Assembly: GCA_013398175.1 (NCBI GenBank)
Contig: VZRZ01003920.1
Span: 337,755-401,754, forward strand
Direction: 5' to 3'
DNA: 64,000 bases
Source of the DNA: Climacteris rufus
Lineage: Eukaryota > Chordata > Aves > Passeriformes > Climacteridae
Below the pieces are notes generated by a model that had not been told where the DNA came from, searched no databases, and saw only the letters and a list, made by a program, of their open reading frames with translations. Positions 1-13,617 of this stretch are shown here, in pieces (within the stretch, counting starts at the first letter, position 1; each line of letters opens with the position of its first letter). Both the position numbers and the translations under genes were made by a program.

Positions 1-3000
1 GAACCACCTCCAATCCTGTTGCAAAGGTTCTGCTATGATATTCCTACATCACTTCACCATCTTGGAGTGTTTCCAATGTGAGAAAAAGGGACAGGAACCT
101 TTCTGAATGCAGCCTCGTTATCTGTAGCATTTCAGGGTAATTTATGCCCAGCATCTCACTGGCGCTCTGGTAGGAAATTGTTGTTGGTTCTGCAGATCCT
201 GAAGCAGCTGTGTCAAATATTGAAATAAATTGATCCAGCTTGAGGATCCTGCACAATTTTATTGCCAATTTATCAATACAGGCAAGGCATAGCATGAGTT
301 ACCCTGGCATGAGGTGGAGGAAGGTGAAGATGTGGTGGCCTGGCTGCCCACACCATCACTGAGAATGGGTTTGGTGTCCGGCAATCCCCACTGCCCCCAC
401 AAGGGATCCAGCTGAATTCTCTGTGCCTCGAGTGTTCCTTCTTTCACTTTCTTAATCCCCTTCTAATTGGAGAGCCAGCGAAAGCTTTTTTTAAAAAAAG
501 AGAAAACAAATAATTTTAATGAGCTGCATCAGGTGAGGAAAAAAGCACTTTCTGGCCAGAGTCCTCGGCACAGGCAGGAATTCACCCTTCCTTTTGGAGA
601 ACGTTTAGCTGGCTGTGAGACACCAGTGGAGGAAGTCAAGTGAGAACCAAGTGCCTGGAAGCAGAGTTTGCCACAGCCACCCTCTGCTCAGCTCCTGGAG
701 AGCCTCGGCCCCAGCTGTGGGTCTTCAGTGCTTTGTTCCCAGACTAGGTGGGTTTTGGGTCTGCCACTCATTTGTCAGTGACAGTAAACAAGCTGTTGCT
801 GGGACTGATGGTGTCCTTTCAGCTGGTTGGGCTCACAGGTGTTCCCAAATGAGCAGTAGTGCTGGCCCTGTGGCCAGCAGCAACAGTTAAACTTTCCCTG
901 GAGACCCAGCTGGAGCTGGCCCTTGCATTCTGAGCATCCCCAGGCTGGCTGCTGTGCCCCAGGTAGCAGTTCCAGCAATCCCCCAGAGCTCTCTCCTCGT
1001 TCCCTGACAGCTGTGCCAGGAGCTGGTCAGTGCCAATGTTTGCCAGCAGGGAGACAAGGGCTGCTGGTGCCACAAAAGGCTGTGGGCACCAAGCCACAAA
1101 CCTGTGGGAAAAGTTTCACTTGTCTGGGAAACATCTGGATCTCTGTCAAAACTTGGAGCTTCCCAGTTCCTCTGGGACTCCGGCTTCACTGAAAACAAAC
1201 ACTGGCAGGTGCTCACATGGGTGAGGAGCCCAGGATGGGAGTGGTAAATTCCTGTTCCTGTTTATACAGAGCAGCTCCTGATACAAACTTATTTTGCTTC
1301 CATTTCCCCCTACACAATGTGGGGATCCACTTTCTTACCCTTGTGTTTGACTCTTTTCAGACAATTACTCTTTCGGGATTGAATTTTTGGCTTTTTCTCA
1401 CTTTGGGGTGCTTTGCCTGGTTGGCATCTCTTGCCGATGGGGAACTGGTCAATTTGTATGCTGGGTCTTGCCTTGTGTGTGGGCAACCCCAGTGCTCCTT
1501 GTGCACCTGTGCTCTTCCTCTCCTTCTCCATGGGCTATCCCAGCCCTCCAGAGACATCAGCCAGTCATTCCTAATCCATGGGCAAGGGATGTTAATACTT
1601 CTTTAACAATGCTCCTTTTCAGCAGAACCTTTGGAATTTGCCCCAAAGTTTTAGGTAGGAAGAAGAGAGTTTTCTTACTTTGGCATGAAGTGAGGAACCC
1701 GCATGGAGACATTTAATGCCTCGCAGGGATTATTAGATACAAAATGCATTGGAAAGAAAGCATGCCATAAATCCTAGCCTTTCCATAACTGTAAAACTCT
1801 AAATCTGTTACATGTTAATACTGTAGTTTTCTAAAACAAAAGTGACTGCACCAAATAGAGAGTGTTATTGTTTAAATATTCCTTCTGGGAAATGCTGCCT
1901 GAAGAGCAGACACAATAGCTGCCCTGATGCAGGATTTATTGGAGCAACTTGGCACCAGCCTGTTTGTAGAGAGCAGAATATACTTGTAGAGATTATATCA
2001 GATTTACAGTGATTAATAACAGATTGGACATGGCAGACTTCAAAGGGTTCAGCTCCCGTGCAGTTTGGTGTGGGGTGAGCCACAGTAACGTTCATTCCAG
2101 TGGTTCAAACAGCTGCCTTCCCTCGAAGAGCAGGGATTTGGGCTGGACATCATCAGCCAAACCCTGCCCCTTGTCCCCTTGTCCCTGTGCCTTCGGACAA
2201 GCAGCAGGATCGAGGCAGTGGCATGTGGACATCACACCTGGCATGGTTGTGTGTGGAAACCAGCCCAGCTCCAGCAAGCGCTCGTCTGACTCTGGCCCCC
2301 CAAATGTGCCCTGCTCAGGGTACCCTGTGAGACCCCCAAACCTGTGATTACTGGGAATAGCTGTGCTGGTAATTATGGGAAGGTTCCTTTCCAAGTCGGA
2401 GCAGGGAGCTCACCTGCCAGGAGGATGAGCAGGGATTTTGTCATCAGGCAGAGGGATTAAGCAAGCTGGGAAATGTAGGACATCCCTCTCGCTCGCAATG
2501 TGCACACACAGACCTCAAGCTATTTTTAAAGACCTTGCTGCACCCACCGTGGCCATAACTTTTAGTTTGAAACATTTGAAATCTGCTCCTTGCAGCAGGA
2601 GCTCCCTCTCCTACTTTGTCCAGGGGCTCCCAGGTGCGCTGAGAATGGCACTGCTAAGAGCAAGGCACTGACAACTAATCACAGTGGTGTTAACTGTGTG
2701 TTGATACAAACATGTTCTCACCAGGTCTCTGCCAGGCAGGTCAGTGGTTCCTGTGAGCATAGCCTGCCCACCCACACTGCTTCTCCCCTCTCCCAGCCTG
2801 CTCAAGCTCTCAGAGCTTTGCCTGTGTACACAAGATCCCTCAGACACAGTGGGAAAAGGCCAGGGATCCTCAGACAGATGTATTTCATAAGTGGTAAGTG
2901 CTCTGGCGTTAATCAAAGGTTATTGTGTGTGAGGGTTGGGAGGCATCTCCAGCTAATGAAGATGTTTCCCCTGTATCTGCCGTTATCTGGGAGGCTGGAA

Positions 3001-4317
3001 GTGCTGCAGAGGCTCCATCCTGCTCCAGGCAGGGCTGATGGGATTTGCGCCGGTCCCAGTTGCCATGGAGAAAGTGTTGGATGGCTTTAATACATCTCGG
3101 TGAATTTCTCCCCGGAGTTTTCCCATGACAAGCTGGACTGGAGGTAGTGTATAAGGAGCTCTAATCTTCCAACTGTATGAAAAAATGATTGATGGAGTGT
3201 GAGGGGCATAAACAGCTTACAGGGCTCTGGCAGGATGCGGGGCGGGGGGTGACAGGAGAGACTGGCTGTGGTGCCAGGGCTTCCTGGTGGGTGCTGCACT
3301 CACAGCCCTGAGCTGTCCTCAGCCCTGCTCTGCCATCCCAATCAAGGTGTCACAGACCTGGGGCAGGATGGGGATAACATGAAACCCCACACAGGATTGT
3401 GCTCGGGCTCCCTTCTCATTGCTGGTCCAAATGTGTCTCCTCTTACCCCTGCTCTGGCCAAGGAGCTCCCACCTCTACTTAACATCCATTCACCAGAAAT
3501 TAAAGGAAATTAAACCTCTGTTTTCACAGCCCATTTCAAAATCCTATGGTTTACACTTCCCTGTTTGCTTTTAAAGTTTCTGAAAACAAAAAATTGCTGA
3601 TTCTAAAAAGCAAAGGAAAACAAAATCTCCAGGTCAGTGTGCCAAGAAGCCACTCACTCGCCCACCCAGGTGGTTTGGGTGTTCATTTTGGGATTTCCCC
3701 CTCGATTATTAACTAAAGGGTCATTGGACATGGACTATGATGGGATCAGGTAAACGTGAGCTGAAGGTTTTCAAGGAGAAAGGAGACAGCAGGAAGCTTA
3801 GGAACAGCAGATAGGAAAGAGCTGAGTGTCAAAACCTGCTGAGGTATTTGGAACCTTCAAGCCCTGGGTAGTGGATTTGGGAACTGGTAATCCTTCCATC
3901 AGTGCCAGCTCCTTCCTCTGCCTTTTTGCCTGTTTAGTTTTCTATTTTTAACTGGCTTTGCTTCCAACTGCTTTAGATTCTCTAAACATTTTCTCTTTGT
4001 AAGCTCACAGGTTTCTGAAACATGAAGTCCATCGATCACAGGCTGATGTCCCTCTGTCACAGTCCCTGCTCAGAGAAGTCTTCACACAGCCAAGCACAGC
4101 ACTGCAAGGGGCTGCATTTGGTGGGCATCTGCTGGCAAAGCCAAAAATAGAGGTACCAGCCTCCTTCTTCCCTCCTTCTTTTGTTTCCCAGGGCTTTTGG
4201 TGAAATCCCTGCAAACACAGCCACTCACTGGATCACTCAGCACAGAGGACGTTTCCCGTGGAGTGCTGTGGAGAGGAGACGCTCTGTGTGAAGTGTGTGC
4301 TTCAGCTGATGCACCGG

Positions 4318-4432
4318 GGCTAAAAAGTAATTAATTAGCAAGTTTATGGTCTTTTCCCATATGAAATTAAAAGCAAAAATTATGCAGAACATCCAAGGTA
4401 ATTAGAAAGCTGCAAGCTACAACACACCTTTA
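4318..4432. promoter_or_regulatory. Candidate non-coding regulatory island
   Basis: AT-rich block in GC-rich surroundings with dense TAAT cores (AAGTAATTAATTAGC, CATATGAAATTAAAAGC, GGTAATTAGAAAG). No ORF and no repeat signature. Regulatory role is inferred from composition only. Confidence 0.3.
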
Positions 4433-7400
4433 AATGGGAGCTCTGGAAAACACGATGTTTGGCAAAGGATTTTTAATGGAACAGCTGATAAGGGCTCCTG
4501 CCTTCTCCGTGTTCCTGGGAGTGCTCCCCACGCTTCGCCCTTCCCATATGGATCTGGCTTGGGCCACAGCAACTCCCAGATGTTCTGTTCTCCATGATCA
4601 GGTTTTCCACTTAAAGTCTGTTGGCCAAGATGAGAATATTGGTCCGTGTTTTATGTGCCGACTTTGCTTGGAGTTTTTTCCCCTGGCATTTACAGCTTGC
4701 CCCACCCCCGATGCTTTGGCTGTGCAGGATGTTCCACCAATTTATTCGAGTGGAGAGCATGGAGCAGGTCACGCATATTAAATGTGAAGTTTTTGCTACA
4801 GTTGCTTCAATAATCTGAAAGAAAAACATTTTAATGTGGGGTTTTTTCTTGTTTTTTACCGTGTACCAGCTGCTGCTTTTGGCAGGGCAGCTGCTCAGCG
4901 GGCGGCTGGCAGTGCGGATGTGCTTCCCGGGGAGCGATGCCCAGTGTGCCAAGGGCATCCCCTCCCTGCCATGGTGGGGAACAGCTGAGATGCCTGTGAA
5001 CATCCCACTTTTCATGCCTCTCCCTTAGCACTAAAAGCTGGAAATTGAGGTTTTATGCTATTTCTGTTTTCAGTGAGGTCTGCAATGCCAGCAGCTTTGC
5101 CTCATATGATGTTTCCCCCTTTGCTATCCTCTCCCAAACCCACCTGTGTAGAGAGTGGAGAACTTTTATCCCAGGTTTTGTGCTTTTGGTGTGCATTTCC
5201 AAAGACTCCTCAATTCTTCAAGGGAGAGAAAGGCTGGTCTGGGGAGCTGTGACCAAGGGACCGGCCTTCTGGCCAGCTGGGTAATGGGTGGGGATGGCCA
5301 GACTCTGCCCTGCAGGCCTGGGATGGCCAATGGCTATTAATCCATTCAGTTAAACGATTTTAGAGAAAAAGGTGTTCTTTTATTCACATTTCTTAATGAG
5401 TTTTCTATTTTCCAACAATTTTCAGTGGGTAGGTTGAGTGCAGAGCCCCTTGCAGAGCACGGAGGGGATTGACAGGACAAAATGATGTTGGAGAAACCAC
5501 CAGGGATGGCAGAAAAATCATCCTTGCAAAAATGCCAACATCAACCCTGGCAGGAAGAGGAGGAAAAAACCAGTTTGAGAAGGAGGAAAACATACAAACC
5601 CCTGTGGGAATGGTGCCTGCGTGGGAAATAACACCCCAAAGATCACATTTGGGTGTGGCAGAGGTAGGGACTCCTCTGTGCTTTATCAGCATTGCTGGGC
5701 AGTGCCTGGTCGTGCCTATGCTGCTGCTTCTACAGTTTTCTCAGTGTTTTCTGTATCTCTTTGCCTTCTCCTGTGGTTTCCCTTTTGCCCCTCTCTCCTG
5801 CTGCTGTCACCTGTCTTCTTCTTAGATTTTAGGCTGCTCTCTTCCACACAAGGTGGTGGGGAAGCTGCTGGGGCCAGTGGGTGCTGAGTGGGCACTACTG
5901 GCACAAGGGCCTGTGTGCTGTTAGTTTGGCTTGGTGCCTGCAATCGATATGAGCTTGCTTGGGGTAATTGTTTTGTGTCTTTGGAACAGTTTATTTGGTT
6001 TCTAAAGTGCTTGCTTTATAAAGTTATTTCTCAAGCCTTGTCCGAGCCCCTTGTCACATCGGTACTAAGTGAGTTTCAGGGCTATTTGCTAGTCAGCTTT
6101 GTCATTTCTATTTTCTTTTTTGGTTTGCTCTCTATGTACACTGAAGTGTAATTCAGTTTGGTTTTACTGACTTTGGCCTGAATAGAAACACGTTGCCACC
6201 ATCTGAAACCCCCTACCAGGCCTTTGCCTCCCTGGCAGCCCCCTGAGCTTTGTGGGGTCTGCCTTTCACCCCCCGAGCCCTTCTCCCCTGATTCCCCTTC
6301 GTCAGGCTTGGGCAGGGATGACGTGGGGATGTGAAGGTGCAGGGATTCAGGGATTCAGGGATGTGGAGGTGCTCTGCCTCACAGCCACACCAGTCCTGCT
6401 GTGCTCTGAGCCCCTCGAAAATGAGCAGTGAATTAAAGGACTGCCCACAAGAGTGGGGGAGGAAAGAGAAAGCCTGATCTTTCCAGATGACATTTACGCC
6501 TGCAGAAGGCCGATGTATTCTATCCACTGTCACATTTAAAAGGCACTGAATTCATTATACTGTTGAATAAATCATTATTTTAAAAAACGTATTTATCCAG
6601 AGAAGAGTCACAGCTTTTCAGTCAAGAGCTACTCCTGCTTGGATAAGCTCTTCCACCACGAGAGCTTCCAGCTCTCCCCTCACTGGCAGCACTGGCAGCA
6701 GGTTTTTGGGTCCCACACTGCCCTGTGCATTGGGATGAGGATCCAGGCTTTGCTTGAAGGAGCAGCTGAGGGCTGAGAAGACACCGAAGTGCTTGCACAT
6801 CTCTGTCACAAAGGGTTAAAGTTGTTGAGCGGGAGCTTGGTAAATCAGGCAGGAAAATAATCAGCTCCCAGGTGAAGTGAGGAGATGCTTGATGTTTTAC
6901 AGCTTCTTTCATACACTTTACAGAAACTAATGGTTACACAAATAATACCTGGGGGATGATAACAGGCTATAAATAATTCAGGGTTCTCTTCACAGAGCTG
7001 CCATGTGCAGGTGTGAGGAGCACACGGCACCTTGGGATGACTCAGGTCCCGGGACAGTGGTGCCTTCTCACCATCCTACAGCGCTTTCAGCAGTGTCCCT
7101 GTTCTTTTCCCAGCCTTTCTGGATTGGCTCTGCTTTCTCCCCTCGTACCCCTATCACCCATTCCCCTGACTGCTGCAGGAGCTATCAGCAATGCCCTTTG
7201 CCAGTGGTGCTGGGATAAGCCAGAGGTTTTCCACAGTTGCTGGGGCCACACAACCAACTGGCCAAGCCCATCACCCTCCAAAGAGCTATGCATAAGCTGC
7301 TTTGTCCCAAAGCCACAGCCAGTGTCTATGTCCAAGTTGAGCACCTCAGAGAGCAAATGCCCCTGGCTGGTTGTGGGTCATGCCAGGCTCTGCCCGCCTC

Positions 7401-7576
7401 TGTCAGCCCTTTCCACAAACATTGGAGGTTTTTCAAGAGCTGTTTATGTGGAATTCCCCGTCCTCGGATGGAGAGGTTTCAGTTTCTCTGCCGCTAAATA
7501 TTTTGACAGCCTCTCGTCTCGCAGCCTAGCACAGTGTGACATGTTGTACGGTAACAGTCCCCTCGGCTCCCTGCCG

Positions 7577-7620
7577 CGGCACACCACGTGCTTCATGCCG
7601 GCACACCGTGTGCTTCCTGT
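7577..7620 (+). repeat. 22-bp tandem duplication with an E-box
   Basis: CGGCACACCACGTGCTTCAT (7577) and CGGCACACCGTGTGCTTCCT (7599) are head-to-tail copies. The first holds a CACGTG E-box (7585-7590), which has decayed to CGTGTG in the second. Confidence 0.75.
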
Positions 7621-8744
7621 GCTGAAATGGGCTCCATGGGGCAGCCAGAACCCTCCTGGGGGGAATCATTCCCAGCTCAAACCCTGGAGATGGGAAAGGG
7701 GGCAAGAGGGGAAGGCACTCTGCCACCAGCTGCCTCAAAGCAGGAGATGGATGGCTGCCGAGATGGGCTCAGCCTCCTTTCTCCTCCCAAAGGATTCCCC
7801 ACAGCCAGGTTCCTCCTGACTACATGTCTGGCTGTCTTATCAGTCATGAACCTGTTGCTCTTAATGAGGAAACGACGAGGAAAGTTGGTGGCAGGACCCA
7901 CAGCTCAATAAACCACGAGAACAAAAACCTCCACTGCAATTTGGAATCGAGTTTTCTCTCCCAGCTCATGTCTCAGGGAGGAATTGATCTGTCTAATCTC
8001 TTATCTGTGACTATGAAATTGTATTTCCCTCTTAATAGCCCTACAAATGTTACAGATGGATAGTTTGGAAGACAGGCTGCCAGCAGTAGGAATACTAAAA
8101 AGGATGTTGAGTTTTCCTTGATTTGGGGTGCAGAAACCGGCATGGAATGTCAGGATCCGTGTTGGCCTTGGCCCCACTTTTCGGTGACCCAGCTCAAACC
8201 CTGACATTTGCACCCCATTCCTGCTTAGCTCGGTCTGGAAGGTTTTTAGGAGATGTTTGATTTAGGCACCACAAAGCTGCCCTGTCCCTCCTCACCCCAT
8301 GCCTGCATTGCAAAGGAGAGGAGAAAGCAGGCTCTTGCTCTGCTATTCCCAGTTTCCTGTGGGGAAGCCTGGTTTTCCCACACCGGGATCCTCTGGCATC
8401 CTCCAGATGCTTCAGTGTCCAGACTGCAAAAACATGAAGTGACAATGTCCTTGTATCCTCAGCTCCTGCCCTAGGCCTGTCTTGCTTGACAGCATCTTCA
8501 GCGAGGCTGTGATGTGGTGATGTGAGGTGCCTCTGGCTCTGGCCATCCCCTCTGCTTCCAGTCCAGGAGATTTTCCTGGGACCAAATATCTGAGGTGAAG
8601 GAGAATGGGAACGCTGTGAGCCACTGCCACGGAGCTGTTTGATGATGAATTTGGAGCGGTCAAGGTGACCTTCTCGGGATGGGGGCTGTGCCTGTCCCCA
8701 TGCAACCCTCACACCTGCCCAGCCATCAAGCCCTTTTTGCCATC

Positions 8745-9385
8745 AGAACATTCATCACCAAACCATCACAGTATTTAAATGAGTCAGATTAATCACTTTA
8801 TCATCCAAATACAGGTGGATTAATGCAGTCACTTAATACTCTGTTTAAGCAGCTGATTTTTTTAAAAAGCTCAATAATTGAGGGAATTACTGGAAAAATC
8901 AGAAAAATTAACAGTTTATTTACTACTTATTGTCAGAGCTGCCAGCCAAGAAAAAGTGAGATCAATAAACTCTTATTTACTCTTATAAACTCTACACCCC
9001 TCTCCCCTCAAATAGCCCCTCTGATAACACAAATCTGGGGCTCCTGCCCCGGCTGCCATGGCTTAGACTGAGCAGGTAAGCATGGAAATTCATGGGGAGA
9101 ACCAAGCTCCATCTGTTTTAATATGGGGAATGTCATCTGCTGTTCCAGCTCCTCTCATAAACAGGGAATGTGCCTGTCAGCAAGCTGAACCCGTAAAAGT
9201 TGAATAATATTTGTTGATTAATGTAGTCAATGGATTTCATATTTCCCTTAAAATAGTTGCTCCATGTTTCTGTAAATTATTCATCTGGTTTATAAGGCAA
9301 AGCAAATATTTGTGAATAGATATGAATTATGTGATTTATAAGAATGAAATATTCATGAGTCATTTTCATTATTCACCTCGTCCTG
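8745..9385. promoter_or_regulatory. Candidate regulatory island, ~640 bp
   Basis: Long AT-rich block with repeated homeodomain and octamer-like sites (AGATTAATCAC, GGATTAATGCAG, TTGATTAATGTAG, TATGAATTATG, AATATTCATGAG). No repeat or coding signature. The 9190-9375 half is the most coherent. Inferred. Confidence 0.35.
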
Positions 9386-12284
9386 GAATTGCTACATAAA
9401 TCTGATCAAGCAAACAGATTTGGTGAAGCTCAGCCCAAATCTGCAGGTAGTGTGGTTCTTGCTGGCTCCTGCATGGTGAACCAGAGCAAGTTTGGGCTGA
9501 AATCCTGAGCTGTGTGCTCGGCTGTGGCTGCTCAGGTTGGTGTCCCATGCTCCGAGGAGAGGCAGGGCAGGACACGGCAGCTGAGCCAGAGAGTGCCTTG
9601 AGGCCTCGCTCTGTGCCAAAATCAGCTTTCACCTGAATTTCAGCAGAGGCAAGGGCAGGAAGAGGAGACTCACACTTCCCTCCCTGACAAGGACGCCGGC
9701 GCTGTCAGGAGGTCGTGTGGCACCGCAGGGAAGGATGCTGGGGAGAGGTGTTTTGACTCAGAGGGGTGACCGCAGACAGCAGGAGCATTGGCTGTGCAAA
9801 ATTAGGGAAGACTGGATAGCAAATCTCACTGCTGGGCAGCTCTGATCCAAGCTCACAGATGCCCTTTGCCAGTCTTCAGCAATACAAGGCTCAGGGTATT
9901 TGGGAGAAGAACCCCAAAGTCTCCTTGGCTTCCCACTCACCCCTCCCCAGCTGCCCACTAGGCCCACTCCAGGAGGGAAGGCTTTGCCCCCAGTTGCTCC
10001 CACTGGCTTCTAGGATGCATTCTCCCTTCGAGAGCTGGGCTGCTCTCCCATGTCCATCCACCAGAACATCATCCTTTCCTCCAGCCTCCTCATTAAAAGC
10101 TTTTTCTTTCTCCAAGCACTCTCCAAAGGAGATGCCCAAACCAGTGAACAGTGTGAGCAGCAGGAGAAGCATCGCAAGAAGGACGTGCATGTGTGGAGGG
10201 TGTTTATCTCAGCTTCTGCCTTCCAAAAAACAGAGAGCACCTTGGTGTTGTGAAACAAGGGCAAGTGTGGAAAATCTTGTTGGCAGAGCCCATGAAAGAG
10301 CCCCAGTATGGTGGGGGACAATGGGACCACTGGCCTCAGCTTCCTTGGGAATGAAGCCAGTCCCAGTCTTGGGCTTAAAAAGAAAATGAAAAAACCCTTA
10401 ACATTAGAAACTCCAGCACATGATGAACTTTTAGGATGTGAGTAACACCTCTGACTACACTGGGACTGTGGGTCCACCCCAAGCAATGTGCGTGCTAAGC
10501 ACTGCTTGGACCGGTGCCACCCGGCACTCGCTGCTGCTGGTAATGAACTTGGCTTTTTTTGGAGCTGCAAGATGAGCACTCTAAAATTCAGCTCTGGGAT
10601 CTTCCTATTTTCCAAAGTGTTCGAGTGCTTTCTTCTTAAACAGCAAGCTGCCATTTAGGAAAAACTGCTCCGCAGAGAGCGCTGTGCGTCTTCTGCCACC
10701 GGCGTGTTTTGTTCAGCGCTGCGCAGGGACGACATAAAATCCATGTGCTTATCCAAGTGGAATTGCTGACTCTATTATCCTGGTCAGAGAAAACTGTCTG
10801 TCTTCATCCTCCTTCTGATCCATCAGGAAGGTGATGGCAGTGCCCTGATGTACTGCACATCCCGGATCTGCAGCCAGAGCTGAACAGGCTGACTTCGGTG
10901 GAAATCCTTTGGGGGTGCAGGACACGAGTCTGTGGCTCCTCTCCATGTGCTGCAGATTGACACATAGGATTATTTAAATCTGTGGGAGGGATGTAGGTAC
11001 AGCCCTTGTGCTGAGATCATAGCCATCTAAGGCAAAGGCAGCAGGGCAGGTGCTGCTTTAATGGCACCTGAGGAAGGATGGAGAGGCTCTGGATCCCAGG
11101 CAGCTCCCTCCTGGCTTCTGCCTGCTCTCCTGCAGCCCCCCTCCCGAAGGTCACATTGCTGCCTCAAGGCAAAGGCAGAGATGTTTTATTCCAGCCAAGG
11201 CAGCTTCAGAGTTGTCGTACTAAACTCCAGACTTGTTCATCCGTGGGATGGCATTTTTCCCCTTGCCGGCTCTGGAATAGCCACAGAGAAGCCATTTATC
11301 AGCCTGGTGTGCACATCCAATCTCCGGGGCGCTCTGCTTCGCCTCCCGTTATCGGCCATCTCTGCAGCGCTTAACGAAGCAGCTATTTTGAGGCCTAATG
11401 AATTTGAAAATTTTTGACCCTTCTATTGCAGCATCTCAAGTAGCAGGAACCTGGAAAATAGCCTTAATGTCACACGGAGCATTAGGAGCCTGTGCACTGC
11501 TCAGGTGTTTCACGGGGCTTTGGGACAGCTGCCAGCAAACAGGAGCCATGGGAGATCCAGCAGAGAGGGCTTTTCCTTCAGAAAAAAAGCTTTTTCTTCT
11601 TCCACAAGGAAGGCAAGAGTTTGGTGACTTAGAGATGTCTGGAGCTGTCAAGGATGAGGCAGTAAATTGTCCCTCGGTCACAGGCCTGCTCCAGAGAGAC
11701 TTGGCTGTGTCACTGCTCCCAGGCCAGGGGATACTTGTTGAATTAATGCAAGTGTGTCTCAATAAATCCAGGATCCAGTTCCCACTGGCACAACACACTC
11801 TCCCCTTGCCCAGGCTTGCAGGCCAGGGAAATCCCAGCTGCTTTCTGGGTGCTTCATCCCTTCCCCTCCCATCGGTGGGTCAGGGAGCACAAGGAGTCTT
11901 GAGGATTCCTCTTTCCAACTTTCTTCTTTTCCCCCATCCACTTTCCCAAAGGAGTTTGTTCTTCAGCCATTTACTTTTTAAAAGAAAACCAAGATGAAAA
12001 ATCTCCAGGCCTCCAAGGGCCGTTAAATGCTGCTATTTCAGAGCTCATGGGGCTGGGAATAAGTTTTTTTGCTCAGCAGCTGATGGAGTTGGAAAACTTC
12101 ACCAGGGCATCAAGAATCCTGCAACAAGGGCTGAAAGAGGGGGAATAAAAGGCCCAAAGCAGCCCTTTAAGGAGTATGGCCTCACTCCCTTCCCCTCCAG
12201 AAAACTCCAGCAAATCCTCCTGAACTCCCCTCACTATTGTCTTGTGCCGGATGTTTGTTTGTCAGCACCAGGGAACAACCCCAA
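9386..12284. other. Intergenic sequence, no gene recognised
   Basis: GC-mixed sequence without a credible ORF. There is a CpG-richer patch at 10660-10735 and an AT-rich TAATGAATTTG-type patch at 11340-11420, the latter regulatory-looking but short. Confidence 0.65.
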
Positions 12285-12670
12285 CCTAAGCCATCATCAG
12301 ACCACAGAGACATTAGCCATAATTTTAAGGTCCGTTAAATATTATTTAAATATTTTTTTACTCATTAACAACAATTTAGACTGATTCTCTCTTTTTTTTT
12401 CCGGAAACTTCAAGTATGACTGTAATAGCTTTGTAATTTGGGGCTCTATCATTAAAATTAATGATATCCTAATGCTCTATATGCATTAGAAAATTCTGAT
12501 CAGTTTTTTCCCCTTTATATATCATTACTAATAGAACATTTTAATGGCTGTAATTTCCAGCCCTGTAGATGGAAACCTAAAAATAGGAAGAAAGCCTATT
12601 TCATCACGCCATGCCAGGCCCTAAATAATTCAATTACATAGACTGGAATATCTGAAGCTGGGTGTGTTCC
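12285..12670. promoter_or_regulatory. Strong candidate regulatory island with a palindromic homeodomain site
   Basis: Nearly 400 bp of low-GC sequence: TTAAATATTATTTAAATATT, AAATTAATGATATCC, TATGCATTAG, ATATCATTACTAATAG. At 12448-12465 an 18-bp inverted repeat, ATCATTAA AA TTAATGAT, pairs two ATTA cores. No repeat family or ORF. Conservation is likely but untested. Confidence 0.4.
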
Positions 12671-13603
12671 CAGCTGCAGATAACCAAAAGCACTTGATAT
12701 TGCTTTTAAAGTAGGTTGGTTATTACAGGGTCTCATTCTCTGGCCCTGGTGATGCTGCTGCAGGGGATGCCGGTGTGCAGCCCCTGGGGATGCCAGGGTG
12801 CAGCTGCTGGCTGCAGAGCTGCAGCATCTTCCCCTTCTGGAGCCAGGGATGGAGTCCCTGCCGGGCTGCAGGTGGATCCAGGGCAGCAGCAGGGCTTCAG
12901 AGCCTCAGCCTGACTCGTAGTAAGTACAACCCATCCACTGCTGGCAGGAGATGCCCGCAGCCAGCGTCGGTAAAGGCTCCTCTGCGGATACCTCCAGCTC
13001 CGTACTGAACCCTCAGATCCCTCTTGCTGTGTTTCCCCTGCAAGCAAAGTCTGTCTCTCCCAGCTCTGCTCCTCCACAGAGAAAGGCAAGAGCATCACCA
13101 CGACCAAAGCCTAAAGCTCCCTAAACCTTTGCTAAGCACCCTGTTTATTGCTCCCCACGGTCTTTCTCCTGCTGTAGATACTTCCAAAGCCTTTCATCGT
13201 CCCACACACTCCCGCATGCAGCCAACACATTTCTCATCTTCACCTCACAGAGTTTATCAGGCACATTTCTGCCATTTATTGGTTTATGCTTTGCCTCCAC
13301 CAGCAAGAGTCTACAATTAAATTCTCACTCTGGGTTATATTTTTTCATCTATCTTTTTTCTTTGCCTAAGGCTGAGGGATGGCTCTGGTGTGCTCGTTAC
13401 AGAGCCAGTCTGTCACTGTGGTGGCTGGACCCAGCCGTGGGCGGGAGGGGAGGGATGTCGCGGGTCAGCTTCCAGCCCACGCGTTTTCTCACCTCAATAA
13501 CTTGCCGTTTTGCTCCAGAGCAGCAGGGTTTCGCTTGGCTCCAAGCAAACAAGACACAGCCATATCATCTGCTGATTGTTAAATACAAAGATTAGATTTT
13601 CCC

Positions 13604-13617
13604 TTTTTTTTTTTTTT
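13604..13617 (+). repeat. T(14) homopolymer
   Basis: Fourteen T residues inside a longer T/C-rich stretch (13597-13629). Confidence 0.85.

Larger units (their letters stand above)
1..8744. other. Intergenic desert, first block: no gene recognised
   Basis: Many short ORFs on both strands, the longest 268 codons at 7013-7819, but none with a familiar domain, consistent codon bias or paired splice signals. Mixed GC. A small AGGGATTC triplet repeat lies at 6341-6360, and an AT-rich island at 4318-4432 is listed separately. I see no transposon, tRNA or rRNA. Confidence 0.7.

Noticed and set aside
7013..7819. 268-codon plus-strand ORF
   Set aside because: No familiar domain, Ser/Pro/Cys-rich composition as expected from random GC-rich DNA, overlapped by similar-sized ORFs in other frames, no splice or promoter context.
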